Shown: positions 1 through 10,054, counted from the stretch's first letter. The stretch: DNA of 64,000 bases from CAVVZJ01 sp963752755 (GCA_963752755.1 CAVVZJ010000011.1:496001-560000); one strand, 5' to 3'. Made by a program: numbers and translations. The notes: generated from the sequence alone by a model not told the origin.

Positions 1-2
1 TG

Positions 3-758
3 TATTACTGGGGCTTCCACAACGACGACCCGGCGCAGCTCTTCCAATCGTCGCTCGCCTACAACCGGGCGCTGGAGTCGCCCCCGTGGGAGCCGCCGGC
101 GATGGTCGCCTATCGGTTGAACGGCCGGGACATCCCACTTGAGCGCGGCGGGCCGGTCCGGATGGTCGTGCCGTGGGCGCACGGGTTCAAGTCGATCAAG
201 TGGCTGCAGCGGATCGTCCTGACGAACGACTACAAGGCGAACGACACTTACGCCCTCCAGAACAATGACCCCGAGTCTTACCTGAAGACGGCCGCCTACC
301 TCCGCAAGGGTTCGTCGTCGTTCAAGGCGGACGAGCCGGTCGTCGTCGAGGGGACAGCGATGGTCGGCTGGTCGGGGCTCGAACGGGTCGAGTACTGGGT
401 CCGGCGGGGTGACGGTGCCGAGGAGAAGCTGACCGAGGACGACCCGGCGTGGAAGTCGGCCGTCTGGCGGCCCTGCGAACTGATGCCTGCGCCCGACGAC
501 TGGGCCGCCATCCTTCCCGGTGGGACCTCGCCCGGGGAGGTCTGGGGCTTCGACTCGCGGACCGGGAAGCCGAAGGATTGGCCGCTGCCGTTCAGTACGG
601 TCCCGTTCACCGCTCGGTTGGAAGGGCTCAGGCCGGGACTGTACGAGTTTCGGGCCCGCACGGTCGATCGGAACGGGTTCGCCCAGCCGGAGCCGCGGCC
701 CTACCGGAAGTCGGGCCTGAACCCGGTCCCGTGCCAGACGTTCGAGGTGACGGCGTGA
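3..758 (+). CDS. Sulfite oxidase-like molybdopterin oxidoreductase, C-terminal part
   Basis: The reading frame is open to the left edge of the window, so the N-terminus and most of the molybdenum-cofactor domain are missing. The visible part begins with YYWGFHNDD and continues through a block with MVVPWAHGFKSIKWLQRI, which resembles the end of the Mo-binding fold and the start of the Mo-co dimerisation domain of the sulfite oxidase/nitrate reductase family. The rest (WSGLERVEYWVRRGDG, then a beta-rich tail ending PVPCQTFEVTA) fits the Ig-like dimerisation domain. Such enzymes oxidise sulfite or act as periplasmic reductases; the substrate cannot be judged from this fragment. The family call is moderately secure. 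An internal ATG at 102 is unlikely to be the true start because upstream codons are open and family-like. Confidence 0.72.
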   Translation, partial: YYWGFHNDDPAQLFQSSLAYNRALESPPWEPPAMVAYRLNGRDIPLERGGPVRMVVPWAHGFKSIKWLQRIVLTNDYKANDTYALQNNDPESYLKTAAYLRKGSSSFKADEPVVVEGTAMVGWSGLERVEYWVRRGDGAEEKLTEDDPAWKSAVWRPCELMPAPDDWAAILPGGTSPGEVWGFDSRTGKPKDWPLPFSTVPFTARLEGLRPGLYEFRARTVDRNGFAQPEPRPYRKSGLNPVPCQTFEVTA

Positions 759-1392
759 TTGGCCCCTGCGGGTCGGGCAAGCGACGCGGGTCCCTACCCT
801 CTCTTCATGAGAGCGACGAGTTCAGCATCCAAAGGGTTCCTCGCTGTTGCCTTGCTTTTCCACCCGCGTCGGTTGACTTTCGCAGCGCATCGATTCTCAT
901 CGATGCCTGCACTTGGGTCAGAGCGTTCCCGACACACCTGCCGGTCTTCAGGGCAAGCGTGTGAAGAGAACAGTCCTGGGCATCGGTCATCGGCTCGCCG
1001 CCGGGGGACCACTCGGCTCGATCCTTGAGATTGCCATCGTCGGTAGCGGGGGAAATTCGGTTGCTCAGCCTGATGATCTCGCTGCTTGACCCACTCCGAG
1101 CCCGGCTACCACGGGGGTGTCCCTTGGGCGGCGTTCGTGGATCGATGGTTGGAGAAGAGGTTGCTGGGTTCAAAACGGCGTCACGATTCATTCCCCAGGA
1201 CAAGTCGGGATGAAGCCGAGGGTCGGAGGAAACTTCCTATCGGCGGTTGAGATTGGTAGCCTTTCCTTGTGCCACCGATCGGCCACCGACCAACGCGAGG
1301 TCGATCCGTGACTCCTCGTCCGAGACGACCGGTGGAATGCGGGTATGATCGCCGATCCGGTAATGACCCTAACGCAATCAGGAGTCCTGTTC
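759..1392. other. Gene-free stretch
   Basis: About 630 bases between the molybdoenzyme stop and the NHL-repeat gene. Short overlapping open frames occur on both strands, but none has a recognisable motif, ribosome-binding site or family-like composition. It presumably contains the promoter of the NHL gene; no convincing -35/-10 pair was identified. Confidence 0.5.
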
Positions 1393-2436
1393 GTGAACAG
1401 CCATTTGACTTGCGTCTCCCTCTCCGTGGTCCTCGGACTCGCTCAGGTGAGTCTGGCGGCGGACAAGGCTCAACCCGTGCGGATGGGTTGCGGTCTGATG
1501 ACGTTCGACACGGTGCCGGGCTGGGGCCTCGGCCCCGACGGGAAGTCCGTGATCGGACCGTGCCACGGTAGTGTCGTGATCGACAAGGAAGGCAACATCT
1601 ACACCAGCGCTCATGCTGGGGTCTTCGTCTTTTCGTCGGACGGGAAGGTGATCCGCAGCTTCCTCGGCGACGCGTATTCCGACATCCATGACATGAAGAT
1701 CCGCGAGGAGGCGAATGGGGAATTCATTTACGGCGCACGCAACGTGAATGCCGAGGGGATCAAGTTCAACGCTCGGACCGGCGAGATCGTCCTCAAGCTC
1801 CCATTCCCTGAAGAGTCGGGTCTGAATCTGAAACAATTCAAGCCAACGGCGATGACTGTTGCCCCGAACGGTGACATCTTCCTGGCAGACGGGTACGCGA
1901 GCGACCATATCTTCAAATTCGACCAAAATGGCAAGTACCTGATGCATTTCGGGACCAAGGGGAATGGCCTGAAGGAGTTCAACACCGCCCACGGAATGAC
2001 GCTTGACACGCGCTACGAGCCGCCACGGCTGCTGATCTGCGACCGCAATCACGAGCCCAAGGGACGTCTGCTGCACTACGACCTCAACGGAGAATTCATC
2101 GCGGAGGTCGTGACCGGTCTGGGAATGCCGACCTCAGCCTCGGTCCAGGGAGACTACGTCTCTGTGCCGGACCTGCACGGGCGCCTGGTCATCCTCGACA
2201 AGGGCAACGCGATCATCGCGGTGCTCGGCAACAACCCTGATCCCGCGATGGGAAGGAACTACAACGTGCCTCAGGAGCAGTGGATCGAGGGAATCTTCAG
2301 CGGCACGCATGGGTCATCCTGGGACAAGTACGGCAACCTGTACGTCCAGGACTGGAACGTCGCAGGCCGCATCATGAAGCTGCTGCGCGTGCGTCAAGCG
2401 GCACTGAAGAACGACGAGACCGTACCTCGTCAGTGA
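1393..2436 (+). CDS. Secreted NHL-repeat (beta-propeller) protein
   Basis: A GTG start at 1393 is preferred over upstream ATGs (1345, 1363) because AGGAG lies eight bases before it and because it puts a clean signal peptide at the N-terminus (MNSHLTCVSLSVVLGLA, cleavage near SLAADK). The mature part has repeated blades of about 45 residues with NHL-type signatures: GSVVIDKEGNIYTSAHAG, MTVAPNGDIFLADGY followed by IFKFDQNGKYL, and SSWDKYGNLYVQDWN near the end. This predicts a six-bladed propeller exported to the periplasm or surface. Such proteins bind ligands or resemble the lyase domain of peptidyl-glycine monooxygenase; the ligand is unknown. The frame is intact. It stands alone, with a hairpin 30 bases downstream. 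Confidence 0.82.
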   Translation: MNSHLTCVSLSVVLGLAQVSLAADKAQPVRMGCGLMTFDTVPGWGLGPDGKSVIGPCHGSVVIDKEGNIYTSAHAGVFVFSSDGKVIRSFLGDAYSDIHDMKIREEANGEFIYGARNVNAEGIKFNARTGEIVLKLPFPEESGLNLKQFKPTAMTVAPNGDIFLADGYASDHIFKFDQNGKYLMHFGTKGNGLKEFNTAHGMTLDTRYEPPRLLICDRNHEPKGRLLHYDLNGEFIAEVVTGLGMPTSASVQGDYVSVPDLHGRLVILDKGNAIIAVLGNNPDPAMGRNYNVPQEQWIEGIFSGTHGSSWDKYGNLYVQDWNVAGRIMKLLRVRQAALKNDETVPRQ

Positions 2437-2466
2437 GACCCAGCGACTTGATCTTCTCGTCAACGC

Positions 2467-2490
2467 CGAGCGCTCGCATGCGAGCGCTCG
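2467..2490 (+). terminator. Perfect 24-bp palindrome after the NHL gene
   Basis: Self-complementary sequence with halves CGAGCGCTCGCA and TGCGAGCGCTCG, 30 bases after the stop codon at 2436. It can fold into a strong hairpin. There is no immediate T-run, but a T-rich stretch follows at about 2520-2541. It probably acts as a transcription terminator; a protein-binding palindrome is the alternative. Confidence 0.5.
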
Positions 2491-2575
2491 CCCTTCGCAA
2501 TGATATTTCGGGAAACCAAAACTTTTATTTTGTTTTACTTTGACCCGGAGGCTAGTCTCTCATGAGCCTCGTTGC

Positions 2576-3691
2576 CTAACAGCGCCGCACAGCCGGCATG
2601 GAGAACCATTCGGCCATCGTCCAGACGTGATCGGCCAATCCCGCCGCCATCGCTGGCTGCGGGGTTGACGATGGCCCGACTCGTCCTGGACTGCCAGCGT
2701 CCGCACCGGCCAGCGGAAGTTGTCGGCGTAAAGCGTCAAGTAGGTGACCGCTTCATGATACCGCCAGTCCTTTGAGAACCGGTACGTCTTGCGGGCCTTT
2801 CGGGCGTTGCGGTGTCGGTCCGTCCCGTTCTACCGCTCCACGAACGACGTGTTGATCGCCCGGCTGACCCGCGACAGCCTCAGGGCCGCTACCACCGCGG
2901 CCATCGTGCCGAAGACCACGCGCGTGGCGATCGACACCACCCGTCCCTTCTCGCGGGTCTTCTCCACCACGGCATAGGTCAGGCCCGCCGGCGGGACCTT
3001 GTAGGGGGCGCGAGGCCGCCCCCGCTGGCCGGTCCGGGGCGGCGTAATCGTCTCGCCGTAGGCGTCGAGGATCGCCACCTCGTACGCCGGGTAACCGTCG
3101 GTGGTGATCCGGTCCATCAGCCGGCCCCCGGTGCGGCGCCTCACGTCCCCGACGATCGCGACGACGTTCTCGGCCGTCCGTTCGCCCGGCACGGCGCCCA
3201 GGACCAACCGGCTCTCGGCGTCGATCGCGACGTGATCCCAGGTGTCTCCCTTGCGGTCGTCGGCCGGGTCGTCGGGGTCGCAGTGGGCCTGCTTCTTGGC
3301 CACGAACGCCCACTTCTCATCGAACGGAACCTCGCGCGTGAGGGGGGAAACGGCGACCAGCTCGTCGTGGAGGTCGTGGGCCTGCGCCGGCCAGGCGGCT
3401 CAGGCGGCCGACCGTGCCGCGGTTCACCTTGCAGAGCCGGCCGGTCTGGCGGACCCCGCAGCCTTCGGCGACGGGCTCAAGGACCGATTCGGCCTGGCCG
3501 GGCGGCAGCCGGGCGTCGAACAGCGGCGTGCCCTTGCGCTCGGAGAAGAGGGCCTTGCAGGTCCGGCATCGGAGCATGCGGCGGGCCTTGTCGGGGCCGT
3601 AGCGGCTGGTCACCGTCAGATTTCCGGCCCGCCGCTTGCCGTGGTCGGGGCAGCCGGAATTCAGGCAACAGAAGCGGGCGAGGTCGTCCAT
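2576..3691 (-). pseudogene. Decayed IS1-like transposase
   Basis: Reading leftwards from ATG at 3691, the N-terminal domain carries a four-cysteine zinc-finger pattern (CCLNSGCPDHG then CRTCKALFSERKG) typical of IS1-family proteins. It is followed by a catalytic-domain-like region with DHVAIDAESRLVLGAVPGER, DRITTDGYPAYEVAI and INTSFVER. Three lesions break it: a frameshift near 3390, an in-frame TAG near 2829 exactly where a glutamine codon CAG is expected (FVER-Q-NGTDRHRNARKARKTYRFSKDW), and a second frameshift near 2655 before the C-terminal segment AGLADHVWTMAEWFSMPAV. No terminal inverted repeats were recognised, so the element ends are undefined. Since three lesions hit one non-essential gene and one is a substitution, real decay is likely. 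Confidence 0.75.
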
Positions 3692-3858
3692 GGCGTGGCT
3701 CCGCCGATGCGATCCTCAAGGCTGATGGGGTATTGCGTCACTCCTATGGAATAGACGATTGGGCTGAGTTCGTGCAATGGTGTCAGGCCACGAGGCGATC
3801 GCTCCGGTTACGTCGCTCCTTCGGCCGAGAGCCCCGATGGCGGCGACGGATCGCGAGC
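3692..3858. other. Spacer between transposase remnant and glmS
   Basis: No gene or clear terminator is visible. It separates the start of the decayed transposase from the stop codon of glmS and probably contains one end of the insertion element. Confidence 0.4.
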
Positions 3859-5697
3859 TCACTCGACGGTGACGCTCTTGGCAAGGTTACGGGGCTTATC
3901 GATGTCGCAGCCGCGGAGGCGGGCGACGTGGTAGGCGAGGAGCTGGAGGGGCACGACGGCGACCAGGGGCTGGATCACCTCGGGGACGTCGGGGATCGGG
4001 AGGAAGACATCGGCGAGGTCAGCAAGGGCGGAGTCGCCCTCCGTGCCGACGGCGATCACCGGGCCGAGGCGGGCGCGGACTTCCTCGACATTGGAGAGCG
4101 TCTTGGCGTGCAAGGGGCCGCGCGGGGCGACGAAGACGCAGGGCGTCTGGGGATCCACCAGCGCGATCGGGCCGTGCTTCATCTCGGCGGTGGGGTAGCC
4201 CTCGGCGTGGAGGTAGCTGATCTCCTTGAGCTTCAGAGCGCCTTCGAGGGCCACCGGGTAATGCAGGTCGCGGCCGAGGAAGAGGACGCTCCGAGCTGAA
4301 TCCAGGCGGGCTGCGGCCTCGGCGACGAGCGGCTCGATGACCAGCGTCCCGGCAACCCGCTCAGGAGCGGCGGCGAGGGCGTTGAGGATCTCTAGGCCGT
4401 CGGGGTAGGTCATGTGGCGGAGTCGGCCGAGGTAGAGGGCGAGCAGGGCGAGGACCGTCACCTGCGCGGAGAATGCCTTGGTGCTGGCGACGCCGATCTC
4501 GGGACCGGCATGGAGGTAGATGCCGCCGTCGGACTCGCGGGCGATCGTGCTACCGACGGTGTTGACGATCGCCAGGGTCGGGAAGCCGCGGCGTCGGGCC
4601 TCGCGGAGGGCGCCGAGGGTGTCGGCCGTCTCGCCGGACTGGCTCAGGACGAAGACAAGCGTGCGGTCGTCGAGCGGGGCATTGCGGTAGCGGAACTCGC
4701 TGGCATACTCGACCTCGACCGGCAGATGGGCCAGACGCTCAATCAGGTACTCGCCGACGAGCGCAGCGTGCCAGCTCGTGCCGCAGGCGGCGAAGACGAT
4801 CCGGCGGACGCGGCGGAGCTGGCGGGCTGTGAGGTTCAGGCCGCCGAGGTGGGCGGTTGCCTCCTCGCGGACGGAGCCGGCCGCGGCAGGCGTCGCGGAC
4901 GGTGGTCGGCTGCTCGTGGATTTCCTTCTGCATGTAGTGGTCGTAGCCGCCCAGTTCGACGGCGTCGGGCTGCCAGTCGAGGCGGTCAATGCGGGGGGTG
5001 GAGGGGCCGCGGTCAAGGTGGTGCAGGAGGAAGTCGTCGGGCGTCAGGCGGACGACCTCGCCATCTTGAAGATAGGCGACGTGCTGGGTGTGGGGCGCGA
5101 TGGCGGTGGCGTCGCTGGCCAGCAGATGCTCGCCGTCACCAACGCCGACGACCAGCGGGCTGCCTCGCCGGGCGCCGACGACCACGCCGGGACAAAGGGG
5201 GCTTACGACGGCCAGGCCATAGGTGCCTTCCAGTTGCGGCAAGGCCCGGCGACTGCGGCGAAGAGGTCGTCCGTCCGCCGACCTGGCGGAGAAACGCGGG
5301 CGATCAGGTGGGCGATGACCTCGGTGTCGGTCTGCGAGCGGAAGACCGCCCCCTCGTCGGTCAACTCGGCTCGCAGGGCGGCGTGGTTCTCGATGACGCC
5401 ATTGTGGACGACGGCGACCAGACCGTCGCCACCGACGTGGGGGTGAGCATTGGCGTCGGTCGGGGGCCCGTGGGTGGCCCATCGGGTGTGGCTGATACCG
5501 CAGAGGCCGCGAGCGGGATCGGACTGGACGAGCTGTTCGAGGGCGTAGACCCGGCCGGTCCGCTTGCGGACATGCAGGCCACCCTCGAGGGTGGCCAGCC
5601 CGGCACTGTCGTAGCCACGATATTCCAGCCTCCGGAGGCCCGCCAAGAGGATCGAACCAGCCTCGCTCGAGCCGGTGTAGCCGACGATGCCACACAT
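3859..5697 (-). CDS. glmS: Glutamine--fructose-6-phosphate aminotransferase (isomerizing)
   Basis: Makes glucosamine-6-phosphate from fructose-6-phosphate and glutamine, the first step towards UDP-GlcNAc for peptidoglycan or LPS-type polymers; cytosolic. The N-terminus MCGIVGYTGSSEAG has the catalytic Cys2 of the N-terminal-nucleophile amidotransferase domain, followed by LRRLEYRGYDSAG and SHTRWATHGPPTDANAHPH. The two SIS isomerase domains carry FAACGTSWHAALVGEYLIE, FVLSQSGETADTLGAL and the C-terminal signature DKPRNLAKSVTVE. Length (about 612 codons) is normal. The frame is broken near 5240 (one base missing) and near 4880 (one base extra). Because the enzyme is usually essential and the rest is well conserved, these are probably sequence errors. 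It is transcribed away from rpmI and appears monocistronic. Confidence 0.95.
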
Positions 5698-6180
5698 CGC
5701 TCAGACCCTGCATCGGGTTGGAATCAGGCCTGGTCGGCCCTTCTGGCTGGACCCGAGTTTCGAGGTTAGCCGGGCGGATGCCCCCGGGCAAGCAACAATT
5801 CTCAAGGGCCAGGGATTCACCCTCACCCGGGTTGCTGACCGTCGCGGCGACGCAACAAGAGGGTCGTCCCAATAGGTTGGGCGGGCCAGGAGCCCCATCC
5901 GATCGGCGAGAGGCCATTGAATCGACCGCGGGCGGTGTGGTAGAGTGTTCGACTCGGCCGAATTCGGGTGGATGGCCCTTGCGCGAGAGACCTTCGCGAG
6001 CGTGGCCCCGCCCGGGAGCCGAACACGAACGGACCGGACGATTGGGTCGCGTCGCGCTGGCCCCGACCCACGGTCGCACCGGCTCGGGATCGCAGTCCCG
6101 GGCGGACGAGCCGGATCGAATCACTCACCAACCCGAACCGATGCGTCCCGACGCGACGCCGTCCAAGGCGCCCCACTGCC
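5698..6180. promoter_or_regulatory. Divergent intergenic region of glmS and rpmI
   Basis: About 480 bases between two divergently transcribed housekeeping genes. It contains no convincing gene; in particular no infC, which often precedes rpmI, was found. It must hold both promoters. A good sigma-70-like match facing rpmI is listed separately. The remaining leader of about 235 bases before rpmI could carry an L20-type autoregulatory structure, but none was demonstrated. Confidence 0.5.
5917..5946 (+). promoter_or_regulatory. Candidate promoter of rpmI-rplT
   Basis: TTGAAT (5917-5922) and TAGAGT (5941-5946) are separated by 18 bases. This fits a housekeeping-type promoter and would leave a leader of about 235 bases before rpmI. 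Confidence 0.45.
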
Positions 6181-6481
6181 ATGCCTAGCCAAAAGATGAA
6201 GACCCACAAGGGGGTCAAGAAGCGGTTCAAGGTGTCGGCCACCGGCAAGGTGGGCCACAAGCCTTGCGGCTCGTCGCACCTGAACAGCCACAAGCGAGGC
6301 AAGAAGATTCGCCGGCTGCGTCGGCGCAAGTACCTGACCGTCAACGCCGAGACGCATCGCCTCCGCCGCGCGGTGCTGGCGCCGTACCCGGCGACTCCCG
6401 CCGCCGGTAGCCGACGCCATCCCGCAGTTGCATGTGTCGGACGAGCAGACCCCCAACGAGAGTCCCTCCGCGGCGGAGTAA
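6181..6481 (+). CDS. rpmI: 50S ribosomal protein L35, C-terminally extended
   Basis: Structural protein of the large ribosomal subunit. The start MPSQKMKTHKGVKKRFK is the typical L35 N-terminus, followed by VSATGKVGHKPCGSSHL and a basic stretch ending HKRGKKIRRLRRRKYL. The usual protein is about 65 residues. Here, after correcting one extra G near 6405 (CCGGTAG for CCGTAG), the frame continues through VADAIPQLHVSDEQTPNE to a TAA at 6479-6481, giving about 99 residues with an acidic tail. Without the correction the frame runs on into rplT, which is implausible. The gene is followed after 142 bases by rplT, the conserved neighbour. Confidence 0.93.
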
Positions 6482-6623
6482 CCAGAAAGCTGGCGACGCC
6501 ACGCGAGACGACGACCAGACCACCGAACGTCAAGTACGTCCACCCTTACCGGGGGCGACGGCCGGGCCAGGCCAAGCGGGTCGAGGCCCCGACCGGATCG
6601 AACCGACTGAGAGAACCTGAGCG

Positions 6624-7022
6624 ATGCGTGCGAGAAAAGGCGCGGCCCGCAACCAGGCCAAGAAAAAGCTTTTCAAGGCCGCCAAGGGGTTCGTCGGCGG
6701 CCGCCGGCGGCTTCTGCGGTCGGCCAAGGAAACCCTCCTGCGGGCGGGCGTCTTCGCCTTCCGCGACCGGCGGGCCAAGAAGCGGGAATTCCGCAAGCTG
6801 TGGATCACCCGCCTGAGCGCCGCGGCCGAGATGCGCGGCCTTCGCTACAGCCGCCTCATCTACGGCCTGAAGCGTGCGGGCATCGTCCTCGACCGCAAGA
6901 GCCTCTCCGAGCTGGCCATCCACGACCCGGAGACCTTCGACGCAATCCTCGACCGCGTCCGCGCCGAGCTGGACAAGGCCGACGCCGAGCTGGCCGCCCG
7001 CAAACCGGCGTTGACGGCTTGA
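6624..7022 (+). CDS. rplT: 50S ribosomal protein L20
   Basis: Binds 23S rRNA early in large-subunit assembly and in many bacteria also represses its own operon by binding the leader. The sequence starts MRARKGAARNQAKKKLFKAA and contains GFVGGRRRLLRSAKETLLRAG, then LRYSRLIYGLKRAGIVLDRK and LSELAIHDPETFDAI, all typical of L20. The 132 residues exceed the usual 115-120 by a short charged, alanine-rich tail. The frame is intact. It sits directly downstream of rpmI and upstream of pheS, the usual bacterial order. Confidence 0.97.
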   Translation: MRARKGAARNQAKKKLFKAAKGFVGGRRRLLRSAKETLLRAGVFAFRDRRAKKREFRKLWITRLSAAAEMRGLRYSRLIYGLKRAGIVLDRKSLSELAIHDPETFDAILDRVRAELDKADAELAARKPALTA

Positions 7023-7224
7023 GGGATGATCGGTCGATGGTCGAGATCGGATGAGTCGATTTCGTTGACCATCGACCATGATCCCTCGAACATCATTGGA
7101 TGGATGGAAGCCATACCCCGGGGTTCACGGGCCAGTGACCGACGCGCCCTGAACCCGGGCTGGTGAGTTCGGGTCCGGGGGACAGCCGGGCCGTTTGCGA
7201 GAGCCCTGCCGAAGGCGATCGATT

Positions 7225-8236
7225 ATGAGCACGACCGATCCGCCGCCGCCGACGCCCTCGCTAGTCTAGATGACCTGGAAGCCGCCGGCCTTGAGGCGTT
7301 TCGCAAGGCCGCCACGGCCGAGGCGGTCGAGGCGGCCCGGATCGCGTTCCTGGGTCAGAAGCAGGGCCAGGTCCGCGCGGCCCAGGAACGGCTCAAGTCG
7401 TTACCCGGACCGGCGAAGCGGCCGTACGGGCAGCGGTTCAACGCGGTGAAGTCCACGCTCGAAGCGGCCTGGGAATCGGCGAAGATCTCGGGTCGAGCGG
7501 CCGAAGGCCGAGGCGGACGCCGTCGATGTGACCCGTCCCGGCTCGCGGCCGAAGCTGGGGCACCGCACCCCTTGACGCAGACGGCCCTGGAGCTGATCGA
7601 CCTGTTCGGCCGGTTCGGCTTCTCGGTGGCTCGGGGGCCGGAGGTGGAAGACGTCTTCCACAACTTCGAGGCGCTGAACATCCCGCTCTCGCACCCGGCC
7701 CGCGACCCGCTCGACAACTTCTACCTGCCCGGCGGCCGGATGCTCCGGAGCCAGACCAGCACGGTCCAGATCCGCGTCATGGAGAACCAGCCGCCGCCGG
7801 TCCGGATCGTCGCCATCGGCCGGGTCTATCGGCCGGACGCCGTGGACGCCACGCACTCGTTCATGTTCCACCAGATCGAGGGCTTGATGGTGGACAAGGG
7901 GGTGACGATGGCCGACCTCAAGACGGTCATCCGCCTGTTCGCCCAGAGCTACCTCGGCGAGGACGTGAAGATCCGGTTCCGGCCGTCGTTCTTCCCGTTC
8001 ACCGAGCCGAGCGTCGAGGTGGACATGCAGTGGCACGGCGGCGACCGCTGGGTCGAGATGGGGGGCGCCGGGCATGGTCGATCCGAACGTCTTCCGAGCC
8101 GTGGGCTACGACCCCGAGGAGGTCACTGGCTTTCGCCTTCGGCCTCGGGATCGAGCGGCTCTGCATGAGGCGGCACGGCATCGACGACATCCGGTTGCTC
8201 TATCAGAACGACGCGCGGTTCCTCGACCAGTTCTGA
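7225..8236 (+). CDS. pheS: Phenylalanine--tRNA ligase alpha subunit (multiple frameshifts)
   Basis: Catalytic subunit of the alpha2-beta2 Phe-tRNA synthetase. Recognisable parts are the N-terminal coiled-coil region (LEAAGLEAFRKAATAEAVEA), then HPLTQTALELIDLFGRFGF with the class II motif region VEDVFHNFEALNIPLSHPAR, RVYRPDAVDATHSFMFHQIE (motif 2) and the motif 3 end FAFGLGIERLCMRRHGIDD followed by RLLYQNDARFLDQF. Five frameshifts are needed to join these (near 7250, 7490, 7563, 8072 and 8130). At 8072 an extra G (GCCGGGCATG) and at 8130 an extra T (GGCTTTCGCC) are obvious. The start ATG at 7225 assumes a lesion shortly after it. Since the enzyme is essential, sequence error is much more likely than loss. 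pheT is not adjacent; it begins 2.6 kb downstream. Confidence 0.93.
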
Positions 8237-8358
8237 CGCTCCCGTCGGACTGTGATTCGGCGAGGTGGTCCGTCGCGACCGGCGTTCCGATCGGGTAGAG
8301 TACGGGGACGGGCCGATCGGCACCGACTCACGACTCCGAAACCGGTTGGGAGAGAGCG

Positions 8359-8679
8359 ATGGACGCCGACAAGAGCCGGGTGATCGTATCGCTGGATGAA
8401 ACTTCGGGCGGGGTGCAGGTCCACCACCGCGACTTCCCGGAGATCCGCGCGTCGGGCCAGTCGCCCGCGGACGCTGCGACGCAACTGGTCAACCAGCTCA
8501 CGCGGGCCCTCGACTCCGCGCTGACGAACTGGCGACGCGAATCGATGCAGCATGCGATCGCCGACGTCCAGGCGTTCGCCGCCCGCCCGCGTCCTGAGCG
8601 GGAGCCGGAGACGAGATCGAAGCCGGTCGATGCGTTCCGTCTGCCTCTCTGTCAGACCCACGTCGCAACCACTTCTTGA
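8359..8679 (+). CDS. Conserved small protein of unknown function
   Basis: 106 residues with no family recognised. The N-terminal half (RVIVSLDETSGGVQVHHRDF, then PEIRASGQSPADAATQLVNQ) loosely resembles the HicB-like fold, in which a short beta-hairpin precedes a helix; this similarity is weak and unproven. The C-terminal half is a long amphipathic helix (RALDSALTNWRRESMQHAIA) followed by a disordered tail. The start is preceded by GGGAGAG, a good ribosome-binding site, and a TAGAGT -10-like element lies at 8296-8301. The next gene starts 11 bases after its stop, so the two are probably cotranscribed. Confidence 0.55.
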   Translation: MDADKSRVIVSLDETSGGVQVHHRDFPEIRASGQSPADAATQLVNQLTRALDSALTNWRRESMQHAIADVQAFAARPRPEREPETRSKPVDAFRLPLCQTHVATTS

Positions 8680-8690
8680 AGGGCCACGTC

Positions 8691-10054
8691 ATGAGCCAGA
8701 GCCAGAGCCAGGGCCGGAACTCGCGACGACGCACCTGGTCCGTTGTCCTCGCCGCCGGCCTGATCGTCTTCACGACGGCCGCCGCCGCCCGTGCCGACCT
8801 GTTCGGCTACGTCCAGAGGCCGGACCCGACGTTCGCCTGGAAGCAGGTCCGCAACCACGACACCGACGCCGGCAAGATCGTCGACATCCACCTGACCTCG
8901 CAGACCTGGCGCGAGATCCCGTGGGAGCACCAGTTGCGGGTCTATGTGCCGAAGGAGGTCCAGTATCCGAAGCAGATGCTGCTGTTCATCACCGGCGGCA
9001 GCACCGACAGCCGGCCGAAGCCCGAGGACCACGCGATGGGCTTCGCCCTGGCCCAGCTCTGCGGGGCGCGGGTCGCCGTCTTGCCGCAGGTGCCGAATCA
9101 GCCCTTGATGGGCGGCAAGAAGGAAGACGACCTGATCGGCGAGACGTTCATGATCTACCTGAAGACCCAGGAGTCCGACGCTCCCTTGCTCCTGCCGATG
9201 GTCAAGAGCGCCGTCGCCGCGATGGACGCGCTGCAAGCCTGGGGCGAGGAGCAGGGTGAGCCGGTCGAGTCGTTCGTCGTCACCGGCGCCTCCAAGCGTG
9301 GCTGGACGACCTGGCTCACCGGCGCCGTCGAGGGCGGCAAGCGGGTCATCGCGATCGCGCCGATGGTGATCCCGACCCTGAACATGAAGGCCCAGAGCCA
9401 GCACCAGCTCGACGTCTGGGGCAAGTACTCCGAGCAGATCGAGGACTACACCCGCCGCGGCCTCACCGAGCAGTTCGACACGCCCGTCGGCCGCCAGCTC
9501 TGGAAGCTGGTCGATCCTTACACCTATCTCGACCGGATCAAGATCCCCGTCCTCCAGATCAACGGCACGAACGACCGCTACTGGACGCTCGACTCGATGA
9601 ACCTCTTCTGGGACGACATCCACGCGCCGAAGTATGTCGTCTACTTACCGAACGCCGGCCACGGCCTCGACCAGCACCGCGAGTACGCCACCCACGGCAT
9701 CGCCGCCCTCTTCCGCCACGCCGCGACCGGCCGGTCGATGCCGAAGATCACCTGGGAGCCGGTCCGCAACACCGAGGACGGCTCGCTGACCTTGAAGGTC
9801 GAGCGCCGAGGGCGCGAAGTCGGCGAAGTTCTGGGTCGTCCGGAGCGACACGCGGGATTACCGCGAGTCCCGATGGGAGTCGCTCGGCGGCTCGGCCGTG
9901 AAGGGCGACGCCGACCGGCCACTGGTCCGCCACGCTCGCCGCCGAAGGCCGCAACGCCGCGATCCTGGGCGACCTGACGTTCGAGGTCGATGGCCTGGAG
10001 TACCACCTCTCGACGCAGATCTATGAGGTCCTGAGCAAGCCCGCTGCGAAGTGA
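8691..10054 (+). CDS. PhoPQ-activated pathogenicity-related family hydrolase (PqaA-like)
   Basis: A secreted alpha/beta-hydrolase-like protein. ATG at 8691 has GAAGGG seven bases upstream and opens a signal peptide (RRRTWSVVLAAGLIVFTTAA, cleavage near ARA). Family signatures are QMLLFITGGSTDSRP, the nucleophile-elbow region VVTGASKRGWTTWLTGA and the late Asp/His region KIPVLQINGTNDRYWTLDSM with YLPNAGHGLDQHREY. Enzymatic activity in this family is poorly known; the name comes from a Salmonella regulon member and says nothing about virulence here. Two extra bases, near 9808 (GAGGGCGCG) and near 9924 (GGTCCGCC), break the C-terminus. Corrected, it continues through LTFEVDGLEYHLSTQIYEVL to the TGA at 10052-10054. 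Confidence 0.85.

Noticed and set aside
805..1203. 132-codon minus-strand frame in the first gap
   Set aside because: No recognisable motif, no good ribosome-binding site and no family similarity; could still be a remnant but cannot be supported.
2812..4299. Long plus-strand open frame of 495 codons
   Set aside because: It is antisense to the transposase remnant and glmS, both well-supported, and has shadow-type composition rich in R, G and A.
5698..5940. glmS ribozyme upstream of glmS
   Set aside because: No recognisable ribozyme core; it is mainly a Firmicutes feature, and the region is simply GC-rich.
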